This document shows, one piece after another, positions 26,077 through 33,996 of a DNA stretch of 64,000 nt. Origin of the DNA: Amycolatopsis sp. CA-126428 (GTDB taxonomy: Bacteria; Actinomycetota; Actinomycetes; Mycobacteriales; Pseudonocardiaceae); assembly GCF_002904335.1 (NCBI RefSeq), contig NZ_PPHF01000158.1, forward strand, positions 17,823-81,822, read 5' to 3'. Each line of letters starts with the position of its first letter. Within the stretch, counting starts at the first letter, position 1. Under the pieces are notes generated by a model. The model was not told the DNA's origin, made no database searches, and saw nothing but the letters and a program-made list of their open reading frames with translations. The position numbers and the translations under genes were made by a program.

Positions 26077-26676
26077 TCAGCACTTTTCGTGTTCGGGCGG
26101 CGGCCCGCCGTCGATGGCGGCGGCGATCTTCAGGGCCTTGTTTTCGAGCACCATCGGCAGGACGAGCCGCCACTTGATGCACGGCTCGCGGAAGAACAGC
26201 GGGGCGTCTTCGACCGCCTGCCGGCTGGTGAACCCGACCAGGACCCGCAGCGAGTTCCCGGACGAGCGCTCGATCCGGTAGACGAGGGCGTCGCTGTCCT
26301 TTGTGGTGCGCACCCCCCGCTTCCAGTCGGCCTGCGTCTGGGAGGCGGCCCGCTCGTCGGTGACCACCTCGGTCCACAGCGGGTACTGCCTGGTGTTGAT
26401 GGCCGCGAAGTACTTCTCCAGCACCCGGCGGACGGTATCGGCCTGCGGGTGCCGCTTGGCGTCGTCGGTCATCCGGACGCCGTCGTCCACCGCGGCCGGC
26501 GCGCCGATGCTGGACGACGACGGCGTCGACACCGCGACGGAGGCGTCGTCGGCGGGCTGGTCGGGACGGCGGTAGATTTCGCGCGCGAGCAAGCCGCCAC
26601 CGACGGTCACGGACAGCACCACGACCACGACGGGCACCAGCCAGCGCTGGCGAGAGCTGGGGGCGGGGGTGGTCAC
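26077..26676 (-). CDS. Membrane-anchored protein of unknown function
   Basis: 199 aa. A single hydrophobic segment at residues 13-32 is followed by a Ser/Ala/Pro-rich linker, then a folded domain from about residue 75 with RRVLEKYFAAINTRQYPLW and a C-terminal FREPCIKWRLVLPMVLEN. It probably faces the cell exterior. The ORYPLW-like region resembles NTF2-like extracytoplasmic domains, but this is only a pattern. Lies between the fab cluster and DUF3145 and may be co-transcribed with the latter. Confidence 0.65.
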   Translation of the reverse strand: MTTPAPSSRQRWLVPVVVVVLSVTVGGGLLAREIYRRPDQPADDASVAVSTPSSSSIGAPAAVDDGVRMTDDAKRHPQADTVRRVLEKYFAAINTRQYPLWTEVVTDERAASQTQADWKRGVRTTKDSDALVYRIERSSGNSLRVLVGFTSRQAVEDAPLFFREPCIKWRLVLPMVLENKALKIAAAIDGGPPPEHEKC

Positions 26677-26707
26677 GCGGAAAGCGTACCGGCCCCCGTC
26701 CCGGAGC

Positions 26708-27211
26708 TCAGCCGACCTGGTGCAGCCAGGTCACCGGCGCGCCGTCCCCGGCGTGGCGGAAGGGCTCGAGCGCCTCGTCCCAGCTCGCGGCCAGGAGCTC
26801 GTCCAGCTTGTGCGCGAGGGACTCCCCGCCGCGGGTCATGGCGACGAGTGCGCGCAGCTGGTCCTCGCCCACCACGATGTCGCCGTTGGCGCTGGTCCGT
26901 CCGTGCCACAGGCCGAGGCCGGGCGCGAAGCAGAACCGTTCGCCGTCGACGCCCGCGCTGGGCTCTTCGGTCACCTCGAACCGAATCATCGGCCACGCCT
27001 TGAGGGCGGACGCCAATCTGGCGCCGGTGCCCGCGGGCGCGCGCCATCCGCATTCGGCGCGAAGCTGACCCGGACTGGCCGGCTGCGCCGTCCACTTCAG
27101 GTCAACGCGGGCACCCAGGGTGCCCGAAATGGCCCACTCGACGTGCGGACACACCGCAGACGGCGACGAGTGGACGTACACCACACCTCGGGTGCTGCCA
27201 CGGGTGCTCAC
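26708..27211 (-). CDS. DUF3145 family protein
   Basis: 167 aa. Conserved stretches are VVYVHSSPSAVCPHVEWAISGTLG, FEVTEEPSAGVDGERFCFAPGLGLWHG and SWDEALEPFRHAGDG. DUF3145 proteins follow fabF in Streptomyces and other actinomycetes, although their role is unknown; the association suggests a function tied to fatty acid synthesis. Starts at the ATG at 27211. Confidence 0.85.
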   Translation of the reverse strand: MSTRGSTRGVVYVHSSPSAVCPHVEWAISGTLGARVDLKWTAQPASPGQLRAECGWRAPAGTGARLASALKAWPMIRFEVTEEPSAGVDGERFCFAPGLGLWHGRTSANGDIVVGEDQLRALVAMTRGGESLAHKLDELLAASWDEALEPFRHAGDGAPVTWLHQVG

Positions 27212-27483
27212 TGCTACCTCCGCTTGTTGCTCGACGAGGGACGTCTTCCCCTACGCCCTACTTCGAGCTGCAGCGCGGCCTCAGTGCGGCTCCCGAATGC
27301 CGCCTCCGATGCGTTGTAGCACATTCTGCACCCCAACCGTGCCGTTTGGCCACACGAACACCACAAGTCACCCGCCCCACACTTTCGGAGGGCAAGCGGC
27401 CGCGGCGCGCCCGTGTCGCGCGGATCCTTGCGCTGGGCGCGCTAGCGTGAGGATTCGGAACGACGAGCAGGGGAGGGACAGCG

Positions 27484-29376
27484 GTGCGACTGGTGCGCCT
27501 GGAGCGGCAGCAGTCCCGGGTGGCGGACGACATCCGGGCCGCGCTGGCGTCCCTGGGCCGCGGCAGCACCGTGATCGGCGGGATCGCCTTGGTGGGCGTG
27601 GGCGGGGTGACGAACCGCCCGATCGAGGCGGTGGTCCTGCTCCCCCACGGCGTGATCATCGTGATCGGCGTGGACCTCCCGGACCCGGCCCTGCGCCTGG
27701 AGGCCCCGCTGGGCGGCCCGTGGAAGGCGGACGGCTGGCCCCTCGTCGCGGACGACGATTCGGTGAACCCGGCCACGGAAGCGCTGGACATCTCGCAAGC
27801 TTGCGAACGGCAAATTGCCGCCCTGGTCCCGGGAACGGCCCCGGTGGGCACGATCATCGCGGTGGGACCGTACGTGGAGACGGTCGACCAGCCGGCAGCC
27901 GACCTGGCCGGCCCGGTCCGGGTCCTGCACCCGACCCCGACGACGATGCTGGCGGCCACGGTATCCCTGGCCACGGCGCACCGGCCGCGCTCGGTGGACC
28001 AGGTGCGGGCCCTGATCAGGGGACTGGCGCCGGCGGCACCGGAGTTCACGGACGAGGTCCTGCTGGCCGAGGGCTTCAGCCGCCTGACGGACGACGCACC
28101 CCCGGAGTCCCTTTGGGACGATGCCCCACAGCCGCCGGCTTCGTCGGCAGCGCCGGCGGGGGTGGGGACCACCGACTGGCGGACCAAGACGCCGGTCGAG
28201 GCCGCACCGGAGCCCGCGGCGGTTTCGGAGGCTGAAGTTCCTGCGGCCTCAGAGGTTTCGGAGACCGCAGTTCCTGCGGCCTCAGAGATTCCGGAGGCCG
28301 GCGTTCCTGCGGCCTCAGAGATTCCGGAGGCCGACGTTCCTGCGGCTGCGGACGCTACCGAGGCTCTTTCGCCACCCGCCCAGGCGGACTCGAGGCCTGC
28401 GGATCCCTCGGCGCGGCCGGTGTTCCCGGGCACCGGTTTCCCGCCCGCCGAGGCCACCTCGTCGGAGGGTTCCGAACCGGTCGAATCCTCCGCTGCCGAA
28501 ACCGAGCGAACCGAAAACCTCCGCCTTCCCGCGCCCAGCAGCGACCAAACCGCGGCTCTCGACCCCTCCGCTACAGCCGGGCAAGCGCCCGAGCCACCGG
28601 CCCCGCAGCTCGCTGCAGCCGAGCACGCCGCCGAACCTCCAGCACCGCCCGCAAACACCGAGCAGGCCACCCCGCACCCCACCCCATCCGAGCCGCCCCA
28701 GGGCGCTCCTTCCGCCCCTCCGCCCGCGGCCTCCCCGCAGCCCTTCCCCCGCCCGCGGCCGAAACCCGAGCCCGCCGCCGCGCCCCGCACCGTCCGCTGG
28801 CTCCCCCTCGGCGCCATCGGTGCCCTCGTCCTCCTAGTCGTCGCCGCCGTCGTCGTGGCCACCACCGGTGATGACACCGCGGCCGCTCCGGCGCCGCCGC
28901 CGGCCACCTCGAAACCGCAGCCGCCGCCCACCACTCCGGTGCGAAGCCTCCAGTTCGCCCTTCGCGCCGCCGGCGGTGATCAGCGATGTGCCTCCCACGC
29001 CTTCGGGGATGCCCAGGCCAGCCTGCAGCAGACCAGTTGCTCCGGCGTCAAACGCGCCAGCTACGCCGCGACCGTCGACGGCCGCGGCGGGGCCGTCACC
29101 GTCGGGGTCGTCGAATTCCCCGATGCCGCGCAAGCCGCCGCCTTCAAGGCCGTGGCCGACACCCCGGGCGGGGGCGGGGTCCTCGACCTCGCCACCGAGA
29201 CCGGTCAGTGGGGCGCCACCCCCGTCCCGCGGTTCGAGAACGCCGCCTACGCCAGCAAGCTCGACGGCTCGTCCGTCCGGATCGTGCAGGCCGTCTGGGC
29301 GCCGGGACCGTCCACTCCGGACGATCCCGGCCTGGCCAGGGCGGCCGAGGCCGCCCTCGACCTGCCCGCCCAGTAG
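27484..29376 (+). CDS. Large membrane protein with N-terminal sensor-like domain, repeat linker and extracytoplasmic domain
   Basis: 630 aa. Residues 1-200 form a folded cytosolic domain (VRLVRLERQQSRVADDIRAAL, GGIALVGVGGVTNRPIEAVVLLPHG) of unknown type. Residues 200-440 are a low-complexity Ala/Pro/Glu linker that contains an 11-residue repeat VPAASEIPEAG three to four times. A single TM segment (LPLGAIGALVLLVVAAVVVAT) precedes a 165-residue outer domain with QRCASHAFGDAQASLQQTSC. The GTG at 27484 follows GGGAGGG by 6 bp. Function unknown; architecture suggests a sensor or anchor spanning the cell wall. Confidence 0.7.
   Translation: MRLVRLERQQSRVADDIRAALASLGRGSTVIGGIALVGVGGVTNRPIEAVVLLPHGVIIVIGVDLPDPALRLEAPLGGPWKADGWPLVADDDSVNPATEALDISQACERQIAALVPGTAPVGTIIAVGPYVETVDQPAADLAGPVRVLHPTPTTMLAATVSLATAHRPRSVDQVRALIRGLAPAAPEFTDEVLLAEGFSRLTDDAPPESLWDDAPQPPASSAAPAGVGTTDWRTKTPVEAAPEPAAVSEAEVPAASEVSETAVPAASEIPEAGVPAASEIPEADVPAAADATEALSPPAQADSRPADPSARPVFPGTGFPPAEATSSEGSEPVESSAAETERTENLRLPAPSSDQTAALDPSATAGQAPEPPAPQLAAAEHAAEPPAPPANTEQATPHPTPSEPPQGAPSAPPPAASPQPFPRPRPKPEPAAAPRTVRWLPLGAIGALVLLVVAAVVVATTGDDTAAAPAPPPATSKPQPPPTTPVRSLQFALRAAGGDQRCASHAFGDAQASLQQTSCSGVKRASYAATVDGRGGAVTVGVVEFPDAAQAAAFKAVADTPGGGGVLDLATETGQWGATPVPRFENAAYASKLDGSSVRIVQAVWAPGPSTPDDPGLARAAEAALDLPAQ
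28237..28345 (+). repeat. 33-bp in-frame tandem repeat
   Basis: Copies begin at 28237, 28270, 28303 and 28336 (last partial), each starting GTTCCTGCGGCC and encoding VPAASEIPEAG-like units. The second and third copies are nearly identical, so the array is young and its copy number may vary between strains. Confidence 0.85.
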
Positions 29377-29379
29377 CCC

Positions 29380-30774
29380 TCAGAGCCCGTACGCCTCCAG
29401 CAGCCGCAGCCACACCTCGCTGATCGTCGGGAACGACGGCACCGCGTGCCACAGCCGGTCCAGGGGCACCTCGGCGACGATCGCGATCGTCGCCGAATGC
29501 AGCAGCTCCGAGACGTCCTGGCCGACGAACGTCACGCCCAGGAGCACGTTCCGCTCCGTGTCGACGACCATCCGGGCCTTGCCCGTGTACCCGTCCGCGT
29601 GCAGGGACGAACCCGCCACCGCGATGTCGATGTCGACGACGCGGTCCGCCGAGCCCGGCCGCGCGTCCGCCAGGCCGACGGCCGCCACCTCCGGGTCGGT
29701 GAACACCACCTGCGGCACCGCGTGGTGGTCGGCCGTCGCGGTGAACCGGCTCCACGGCGAGGGCGACACCGGCGTGCCCGCGGCCAGCGCCGCCACCGTG
29801 TCCCCCGCCGCGCGGGCGCCGTACTTGCCCTGGTGGGTCAGCGGCGCCCGGCCGGTGACGTCGCCGGCCGCGTACAGCCAGTCACCGTCCACTGCGGACA
29901 CCCGGCCGGTGTCGTCGGTCTCCAGCGGGTGCCCGGGCTCGACACCGAGCCGCTCCAAGCCGAGCCCGGCGGTCGCGGGACGGCGGCCCGTGGCCACCAG
30001 GAACTCGTCGACGACGAGCGCCGAGCCGTCCTTCAGCGTCAGCTCGGTCCCGAACTGCCCGGCGGCCACCTGCGAAACACCCGACTCCGTGTGCACGACG
30101 ACGCCCGCCTCACGCAGCCCCGCCAGCACCAGGCCACCGGCGAACCCGGCGTTGCGCGGCAGCGGCCGCGGGCCGGAGATCACCAGGTGGACCTCCGACC
30201 CCAGCGACGCGAACGCCTGCGCCATCTCCACGCCGACCACGCCGCCGCCGAGGACGCCGAGCCGGGGCGGCACGGAAGACGCCGACGTCGCTTCACGCGA
30301 ACCCCACGGGCGGATCGTGTCGAGCCCGGGGATCGACGGCGTGCTGGGCACGCTGCCGGTGCAGACGATCACCGCGTGCCGGGCGGTCAGCACGCGGTCA
30401 CCGCCGACGGTCACTTCCCGCTCCCCGGTGATTTCCCCGTGCCCGCGAACCGGCTCGATGCCCGCGCCGCGGGCCCAGTCGACCTGTCCCGAGTCGTCGC
30501 CCTTGCCGGTGAACCAGTCACGGCGTGCGAACACCGCCGCCGGGTCGATCCGGTCGCCGACCGGCACGCCGGGCACGCGCTTCGCGGCGGCGAGGAGATT
30601 TCCCGGCCGCAGCAACGCCTTGCTCGGGATGCAGGCCCAGTAGGAGCACTCGCCGCCGAAACGTTCGTGCTCGACGAGGGCGACTTTCAGGCCTCCGCGA
30701 GCCGCTCGTTCGGCGGCCACCTCCCCCACCGGACCCGCACCGACCACCACTACGTCAAAAGTCTCTGCAGCCAT
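29380..30774 (-). CDS. FAD-dependent pyridine nucleotide-disulfide oxidoreductase
   Basis: 464 aa. The FAD motif GAGPVGEVAAERAA opens the protein and the redox pair appears as GGECSYWACIPSKALLRP, the C-x4-C arrangement seen in mercuric reductase/lipoamide dehydrogenase relatives. The NAD(P) motif LGVLGGGVVGVEMAQAF is near residue 180, and the C-terminal dimerisation domain contains VVFTDPEVAAVGLAD. The usual C-terminal His-x4-Glu motif of lipoamide dehydrogenases is altered (ELLHSATIAIVAEVPLDRLWHAVPSFPTISEVW, in pieces HSA and HAVPSFPT), so a general disulfide or soluble transhydrogenase-like activity is possible. Convergent end 3 bp from the previous gene. Confidence 0.85.
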   Translation of the reverse strand: MAAETFDVVVVGAGPVGEVAAERAARGGLKVALVEHERFGGECSYWACIPSKALLRPGNLLAAAKRVPGVPVGDRIDPAAVFARRDWFTGKGDDSGQVDWARGAGIEPVRGHGEITGEREVTVGGDRVLTARHAVIVCTGSVPSTPSIPGLDTIRPWGSREATSASSVPPRLGVLGGGVVGVEMAQAFASLGSEVHLVISGPRPLPRNAGFAGGLVLAGLREAGVVVHTESGVSQVAAGQFGTELTLKDGSALVVDEFLVATGRRPATAGLGLERLGVEPGHPLETDDTGRVSAVDGDWLYAAGDVTGRAPLTHQGKYGARAAGDTVAALAAGTPVSPSPWSRFTATADHHAVPQVVFTDPEVAAVGLADARPGSADRVVDIDIAVAGSSLHADGYTGKARMVVDTERNVLLGVTFVGQDVSELLHSATIAIVAEVPLDRLWHAVPSFPTISEVWLRLLEAYGL

Positions 30775-30916
30775 GGCTTCAGCGCACACCACCACGCGGG
30801 ATCACGCAAGCCAGCGGTTATCCTCCGTCGGGAAGCTGCAAGTTTTCGGCGGCACCGGGTGCCGTCGGACCCGGTGCTCGCGAACACATCACACGTTCGA
30901 GCACGGGAGGTTTGTC

Positions 30917-31390
30917 GTGGCCAGGAACACGGCTGTGCGGGTGCTGGATGATCTGACCGGTGCGCCCGCGGCGGAGACCGTCGGCTTCGGCCTGGACGGC
31001 ATCGACTACGACATCGACCTCTCCGTCGCCAACGCCGAGGCGTTGCGCGAGCTCCTGCAGCGGTACGCCGACGCCGGCCGCCGCACCGGCGGCCGCAAGA
31101 ACCGGCCGCGGCTCGTCCCCGGCGCGCAGAAGACCGCGCCGAAGACCCCGCCGAAGCCGGCCACCGCAACGGCCGCACCCGCCAAGGCCGCCCCCAGCAA
31201 GGCTGCACCCATCAAGGCCGTGGCCGCCAAGACAAAGGCCGCCGCCGCCAGGCCCGCGCCGGCGAAGCCGACCCGCACGCAGGCCGAGCCGGCGAAGTCC
31301 CTGCAGGCCAAGAAGGCCGCGGAGCCGAAGGCCACCACCCGTGCGGCCGCGCGCAAAGTGCCGACCGTCACGTTCTCGGCGGCCGAGTAA
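30917..31390 (+). CDS. Lsr2-like dimerisation domain fused to an Ala/Pro/Lys-rich histone-H1-like tail
   Basis: 157 aa. Residues 1-60 (VRVLDDLTGAPAAETVGFGLDGIDYDIDLSVANAEALRELL) closely match the N-terminal dimerisation domain of Lsr2, the actinobacterial H-NS-like nucleoid protein. The Lsr2 C-terminal DNA-binding domain with its RGR hook is absent; instead there are about 90 residues rich in Ala, Lys and Pro with repeated KAAPSKAAPIK-like units, as in histone H1 or HupS tails. GGGAGG lies 6 bp before the GTG at 30917. Likely a nucleoid-associated DNA-compacting protein; different from canonical Lsr2 and probably a paralogue. Confidence 0.8.
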   Translation: MARNTAVRVLDDLTGAPAAETVGFGLDGIDYDIDLSVANAEALRELLQRYADAGRRTGGRKNRPRLVPGAQKTAPKTPPKPATATAAPAKAAPSKAAPIKAVAAKTKAAAARPAPAKPTRTQAEPAKSLQAKKAAEPKATTRAAARKVPTVTFSAAE

Positions 31391-31419
31391 GTCCACAGTA
31401 GACAAATAGCGCCCCGGGT

Positions 31420-31465
31420 GTCGTGAGTGGTAACGCGGGTTCTAACCCTCTTCACCACTCACGAC
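31420..31465. terminator. Bidirectional hairpin between the Lsr2-like gene and the lipoate ligase
   Basis: GTCGTGAGTGGT (31420-31431) pairs perfectly with ACCACTCACGAC (31454-31465); inside the loop GGGT and ACCC can pair around TCTA. It lies between two convergent genes and can end transcription from both sides. Confidence 0.75.
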
Positions 31466-31494
31466 CAGCCGCGGTAGCGCGCCGGACGGACGGC

Positions 31495-32226
31495 TCAGGC
31501 CGCGCGCTGGGCGCCGTCGGCGTGCCAGGCCGGGTAGTGGTAGCGGGTGTGCAGCAACGCCCGCTGCCGCGCCAGCTCGGCCGCCGACGGCGGGCGGGGC
31601 ACGAACGTCCCGAGCAGCTGCGACGCCGCGGCCCGCACCGCCGCTTCGACCGCCGGGAACCCGGGCCGCAGGCCGTGCTCGGCCAGCGACGCCACCGGGC
31701 TGCGGTGCGAGTCGAGCGGCCGCGGGTCCGGCGGCGCGCTGGTCAGGTAGCGGCCGACGAGCCCCGCGGCCGTCTCGACCAGCAGCGTCGAGTGGGCCAG
31801 CAGGCCGGTCTTGGTGCGGAACACGGCGAACCCGCACAGCTTCGCGTCGCCGACGAACAGCCCGCGGTCGCCGATCCGCGGCACCAGCCCGAGCTGGTCG
31901 ACGGCGGCGCTCATCACCTGGCCGAGGGCCTCCAGGGGCCGGTCCGCCGGGCCGGGCAGGACCAGCGTCACGTTCAGGTTGCCGGGGTCGTGGAACACGG
32001 TGCCGCCGCCGCTGGCCCGCCGCAGCACCGGGACGCCGTCGCGGGCGCACTCGTCGGCCCGCACTTCGCGCGCGATCCGCTGACCGCGCCCCACCACGAC
32101 GCAGACCGGGTTGCGCCAGAGCCACAGCACCGGTGACTCCGGCGCAACCCGGAGGAGCGCTTCGTCGAAAGCGAGGTTCTCGGCCGGATCCGTGAACGCG
32201 GCACGGACGTCCGACCCGGTCGTCAT
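31495..32226 (-). CDS. Lipoate-protein ligase A family protein
   Basis: 243 aa. Conserved patterns are LWRNPVCVVVGRGQ, LRRASGGGTVFHDPGNLN and the Lys in GDAKLCGFAVFRTK, which contacts lipoyl-AMP. Such enzymes attach lipoate or octanoate to E2/GcvH subunits. The ATG overlaps the pntB stop by ATGA, so it is the last gene of the transhydrogenase operon, a link that is unexpected from function. It could instead be a lipoyl amidotransferase-like LipL paralogue. Confidence 0.8.
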   Translation of the reverse strand: MTTGSDVRAAFTDPAENLAFDEALLRVAPESPVLWLWRNPVCVVVGRGQRIAREVRADECARDGVPVLRRASGGGTVFHDPGNLNVTLVLPGPADRPLEALGQVMSAAVDQLGLVPRIGDRGLFVGDAKLCGFAVFRTKTGLLAHSTLLVETAAGLVGRYLTSAPPDPRPLDSHRSPVASLAEHGLRPGFPAVEAAVRAAASQLLGTFVPRPPSAAELARQRALLHTRYHYPAWHADGAQRAA

Positions 32227-33611
32227 AGCGCTTTGAGTTCCTCCACGATCTCGCCCACCGACGACTTGGCGTCCCCGAAGAGCATGCTGGTCTTCGGATC
32301 GTAGAACAGGTCGTTGTCGATTCCGGCGAAGCCCGAGCTCATCCCGCGTTTCAAGACGATCACGGACCGGCTCTCGTTGACCTTGAGGATCGGCATCCCG
32401 TAGATCGGCGAGCTGGGGTCGGTCTGCGCGGCCGGGTTCGTGACGTCGTTCGCGCCGATCACCAGCGCGACGTCGGTCTGGGCGAACTCGGAGTTGATCT
32501 CGTCCATCTCCTTGAGCTGCTCGTACGGCACGTCGGCCTCGGCGAGCAGCACGTTCATGTGCCCGGGCATCCGGCCGGCCACCGGGTGGATCGCGTACGC
32601 GACCGTGATGCCCTTCTTCTCCAGCAGCTTCGCCATCTCGCGGACGGTGTGCTGCGCCTGCGCCACGGCCATGCCGTAGCCGGGCACCACGACGACCTTG
32701 CTCGCGTACGCCATCTGGATCGCGGTGTCGGCCGCGCTCGTGGAACGCACCGGGCGGGCTTCCTTCGTCCCGCTGCCGGCCGCGACCGCCGGCCCGCCGC
32801 CGAAGCCGCCCGCGACGATCGCCGGGATGGACCGGTTCATCGCCTTCGCCATCAGGTTGGTCAGGATGGAGCCGGACGCGCCGACGATCATGCCGGCCAC
32901 GATCAGCGCCGTGTTGTCCAGCGCCAGGCCCATCGCCGCGGCCGAGAGCCCGGTGAACGCGTTGAGCAGCGAGATCACGACGGGCATGTCCGCGCCGCCG
33001 ATCGGCAGCACCACGGTGAGGCCGAGGATGCCCGCCGCGACCAGCAGCCCGATGATCAGCAGCTCGTTGTCGCCGCCGGCGATGATGAGCACCGCGCAGA
33101 CGACCGCGATCAGCAGGAGCAGCGCGTTGACCGGCTGCTGCAGCTTGCCCATCGTGATCGGGCGGCCGCTGATCAGCTCCTGCAGCTTGCCGAACGCGAC
33201 GTTCGAGCCCCAGAAGGAGATCGACCCGATGATCGCCGCGAACAGCGACGCGATCGCGATGTACGCCGGTTCGTGCGCGTAACCGTCGGTGGAGTTGAAC
33301 TCGACCCACGCGATGAGCGCGACCGCGCCGCCGCCGACGCCGTTGAACAGCGCCACCATCTGCGGCATCGCGGTCATCTTGACCCTGCGCGCCGACGGGA
33401 CGCCGACGACCACGCCGATCCCGACGCCGAGGGCGATCAGCACCCAGTTGCCCATCCCGGGGGTGAGCAGGGTGGCGATGACGGCGATGCCCATGCCGAC
33501 CGCGGCGATCCAGTTGCCGCGGACGGCGGTGCGCGGGCCGGTCAGGCCCATCAGGCCGTAGATGAAGAGGGCGAACGCGATGATGTAGAGGATCGCGATG
33601 AAGTCGGTCAC
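32223..33611 (-). CDS. pntB: NAD(P) transhydrogenase subunit beta
   Basis: 462 aa. About nine membrane spans, then the NADP-binding domain III with VPGYGMAVAQAQHTV, IHPVAGRMPGHMNVLLAEADVPYEQL, VIGANDVTNPAA and a C-terminal DPKTSMLFGDAK. Couples proton import to hydride transfer from NADH to NADP+. GTG start overlaps the pntA2 stop by GTGA and its own stop overlaps the lipoate ligase start. Confidence 0.95.
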   Translation of the reverse strand: MTDFIAILYIIAFALFIYGLMGLTGPRTAVRGNWIAAVGMGIAVIATLLTPGMGNWVLIALGVGIGVVVGVPSARRVKMTAMPQMVALFNGVGGGAVALIAWVEFNSTDGYAHEPAYIAIASLFAAIIGSISFWGSNVAFGKLQELISGRPITMGKLQQPVNALLLLIAVVCAVLIIAGGDNELLIIGLLVAAGILGLTVVLPIGGADMPVVISLLNAFTGLSAAAMGLALDNTALIVAGMIVGASGSILTNLMAKAMNRSIPAIVAGGFGGGPAVAAGSGTKEARPVRSTSAADTAIQMAYASKVVVVPGYGMAVAQAQHTVREMAKLLEKKGITVAYAIHPVAGRMPGHMNVLLAEADVPYEQLKEMDEINSEFAQTDVALVIGANDVTNPAAQTDPSSPIYGMPILKVNESRSVIVLKRGMSSGFAGIDNDLFYDPKTSMLFGDAKSSVGEIVEELKAL

Positions 33612-33919
33612 TTCTCGTCCTCCTCACCGGCAGCGGGTTTCTTGGCCTTGAACATCGACAGCATCCGGTCGGTGACGAGGAACCCGCCGACGACGTTGAT
33701 GGTGCCGAAGGCGATGGCGATCACCAGCAGGATCTTGTTGAACACCCCGTCGACGCCGAGGCCGAGCACGACCAGGCCGCCCAGCAGCACGATGCCGTGA
33801 ATGGCGTTGGTGCCGGACATCAGCGGCGTGTGCAGGGTGTTGGGCACCTTGGAGATGACGGCGAAGCCGACGAACCCGGCGAGCACCAGCACCGCCAGGT
33901 TCTGCACCAAAGGACTCAC
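33608..33919 (-). CDS. pntA2: NAD(P) transhydrogenase subunit alpha, part 2 (membrane segment)
   Basis: 103 aa with three membrane helices, VPNTLHTPLMSGTNAIHGIVLLGG being the family signature. In organisms with a split alpha subunit this small protein completes the membrane part of the enzyme. GTG start, overlapped by the stop of a 26-codon ORF; its own end overlaps pntB. Confidence 0.93.
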   Translation of the reverse strand: MSPLVQNLAVLVLAGFVGFAVISKVPNTLHTPLMSGTNAIHGIVLLGGLVVLGLGVDGVFNKILLVIAIAFGTINVVGGFLVTDRMLSMFKAKKPAAGEEDEK

Positions 33920-33996
33920 GCGCCCACCTCGCTGACGCTCGGTGCGCCGTTCGCCGAAGACGCGGTGTTGAATGGTTCACTCGCAGGCTCGTTCAC
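33916..33996 (-). CDS. 26-aa ORF coupled between pntA1 and pntA2
   Basis: Read from the GTG at 33996 the frame encodes VNEPASEPFNTASSANGAPS-VSEVGA and stops at 33918-33916. Its start overlaps the pntA1 stop (33995-33993) and its stop overlaps the pntA2 start (33919-33917), both by the GTGA pattern. The product is short, acidic and rich in Ser/Ala/Pro/Glu, without a membrane segment. The double overlap is unusual for non-coding spacer. It could be a real micro-protein, or only a translated bridge that carries ribosomes from pntA1 to pntA2, perhaps a relic of the linker of a fused PntA. Confidence 0.45.
   Translation of the reverse strand: MNEPASEPFNTASSANGAPSVSEVGA

Noticed and set aside
31495..33627. 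A 710-codon open frame joining pntB antisense frame and the lipoate ligase
   Set aside because: Only the C-terminal 243 codons match a protein family; the first part is a shifted frame of pntB, rich in Arg.
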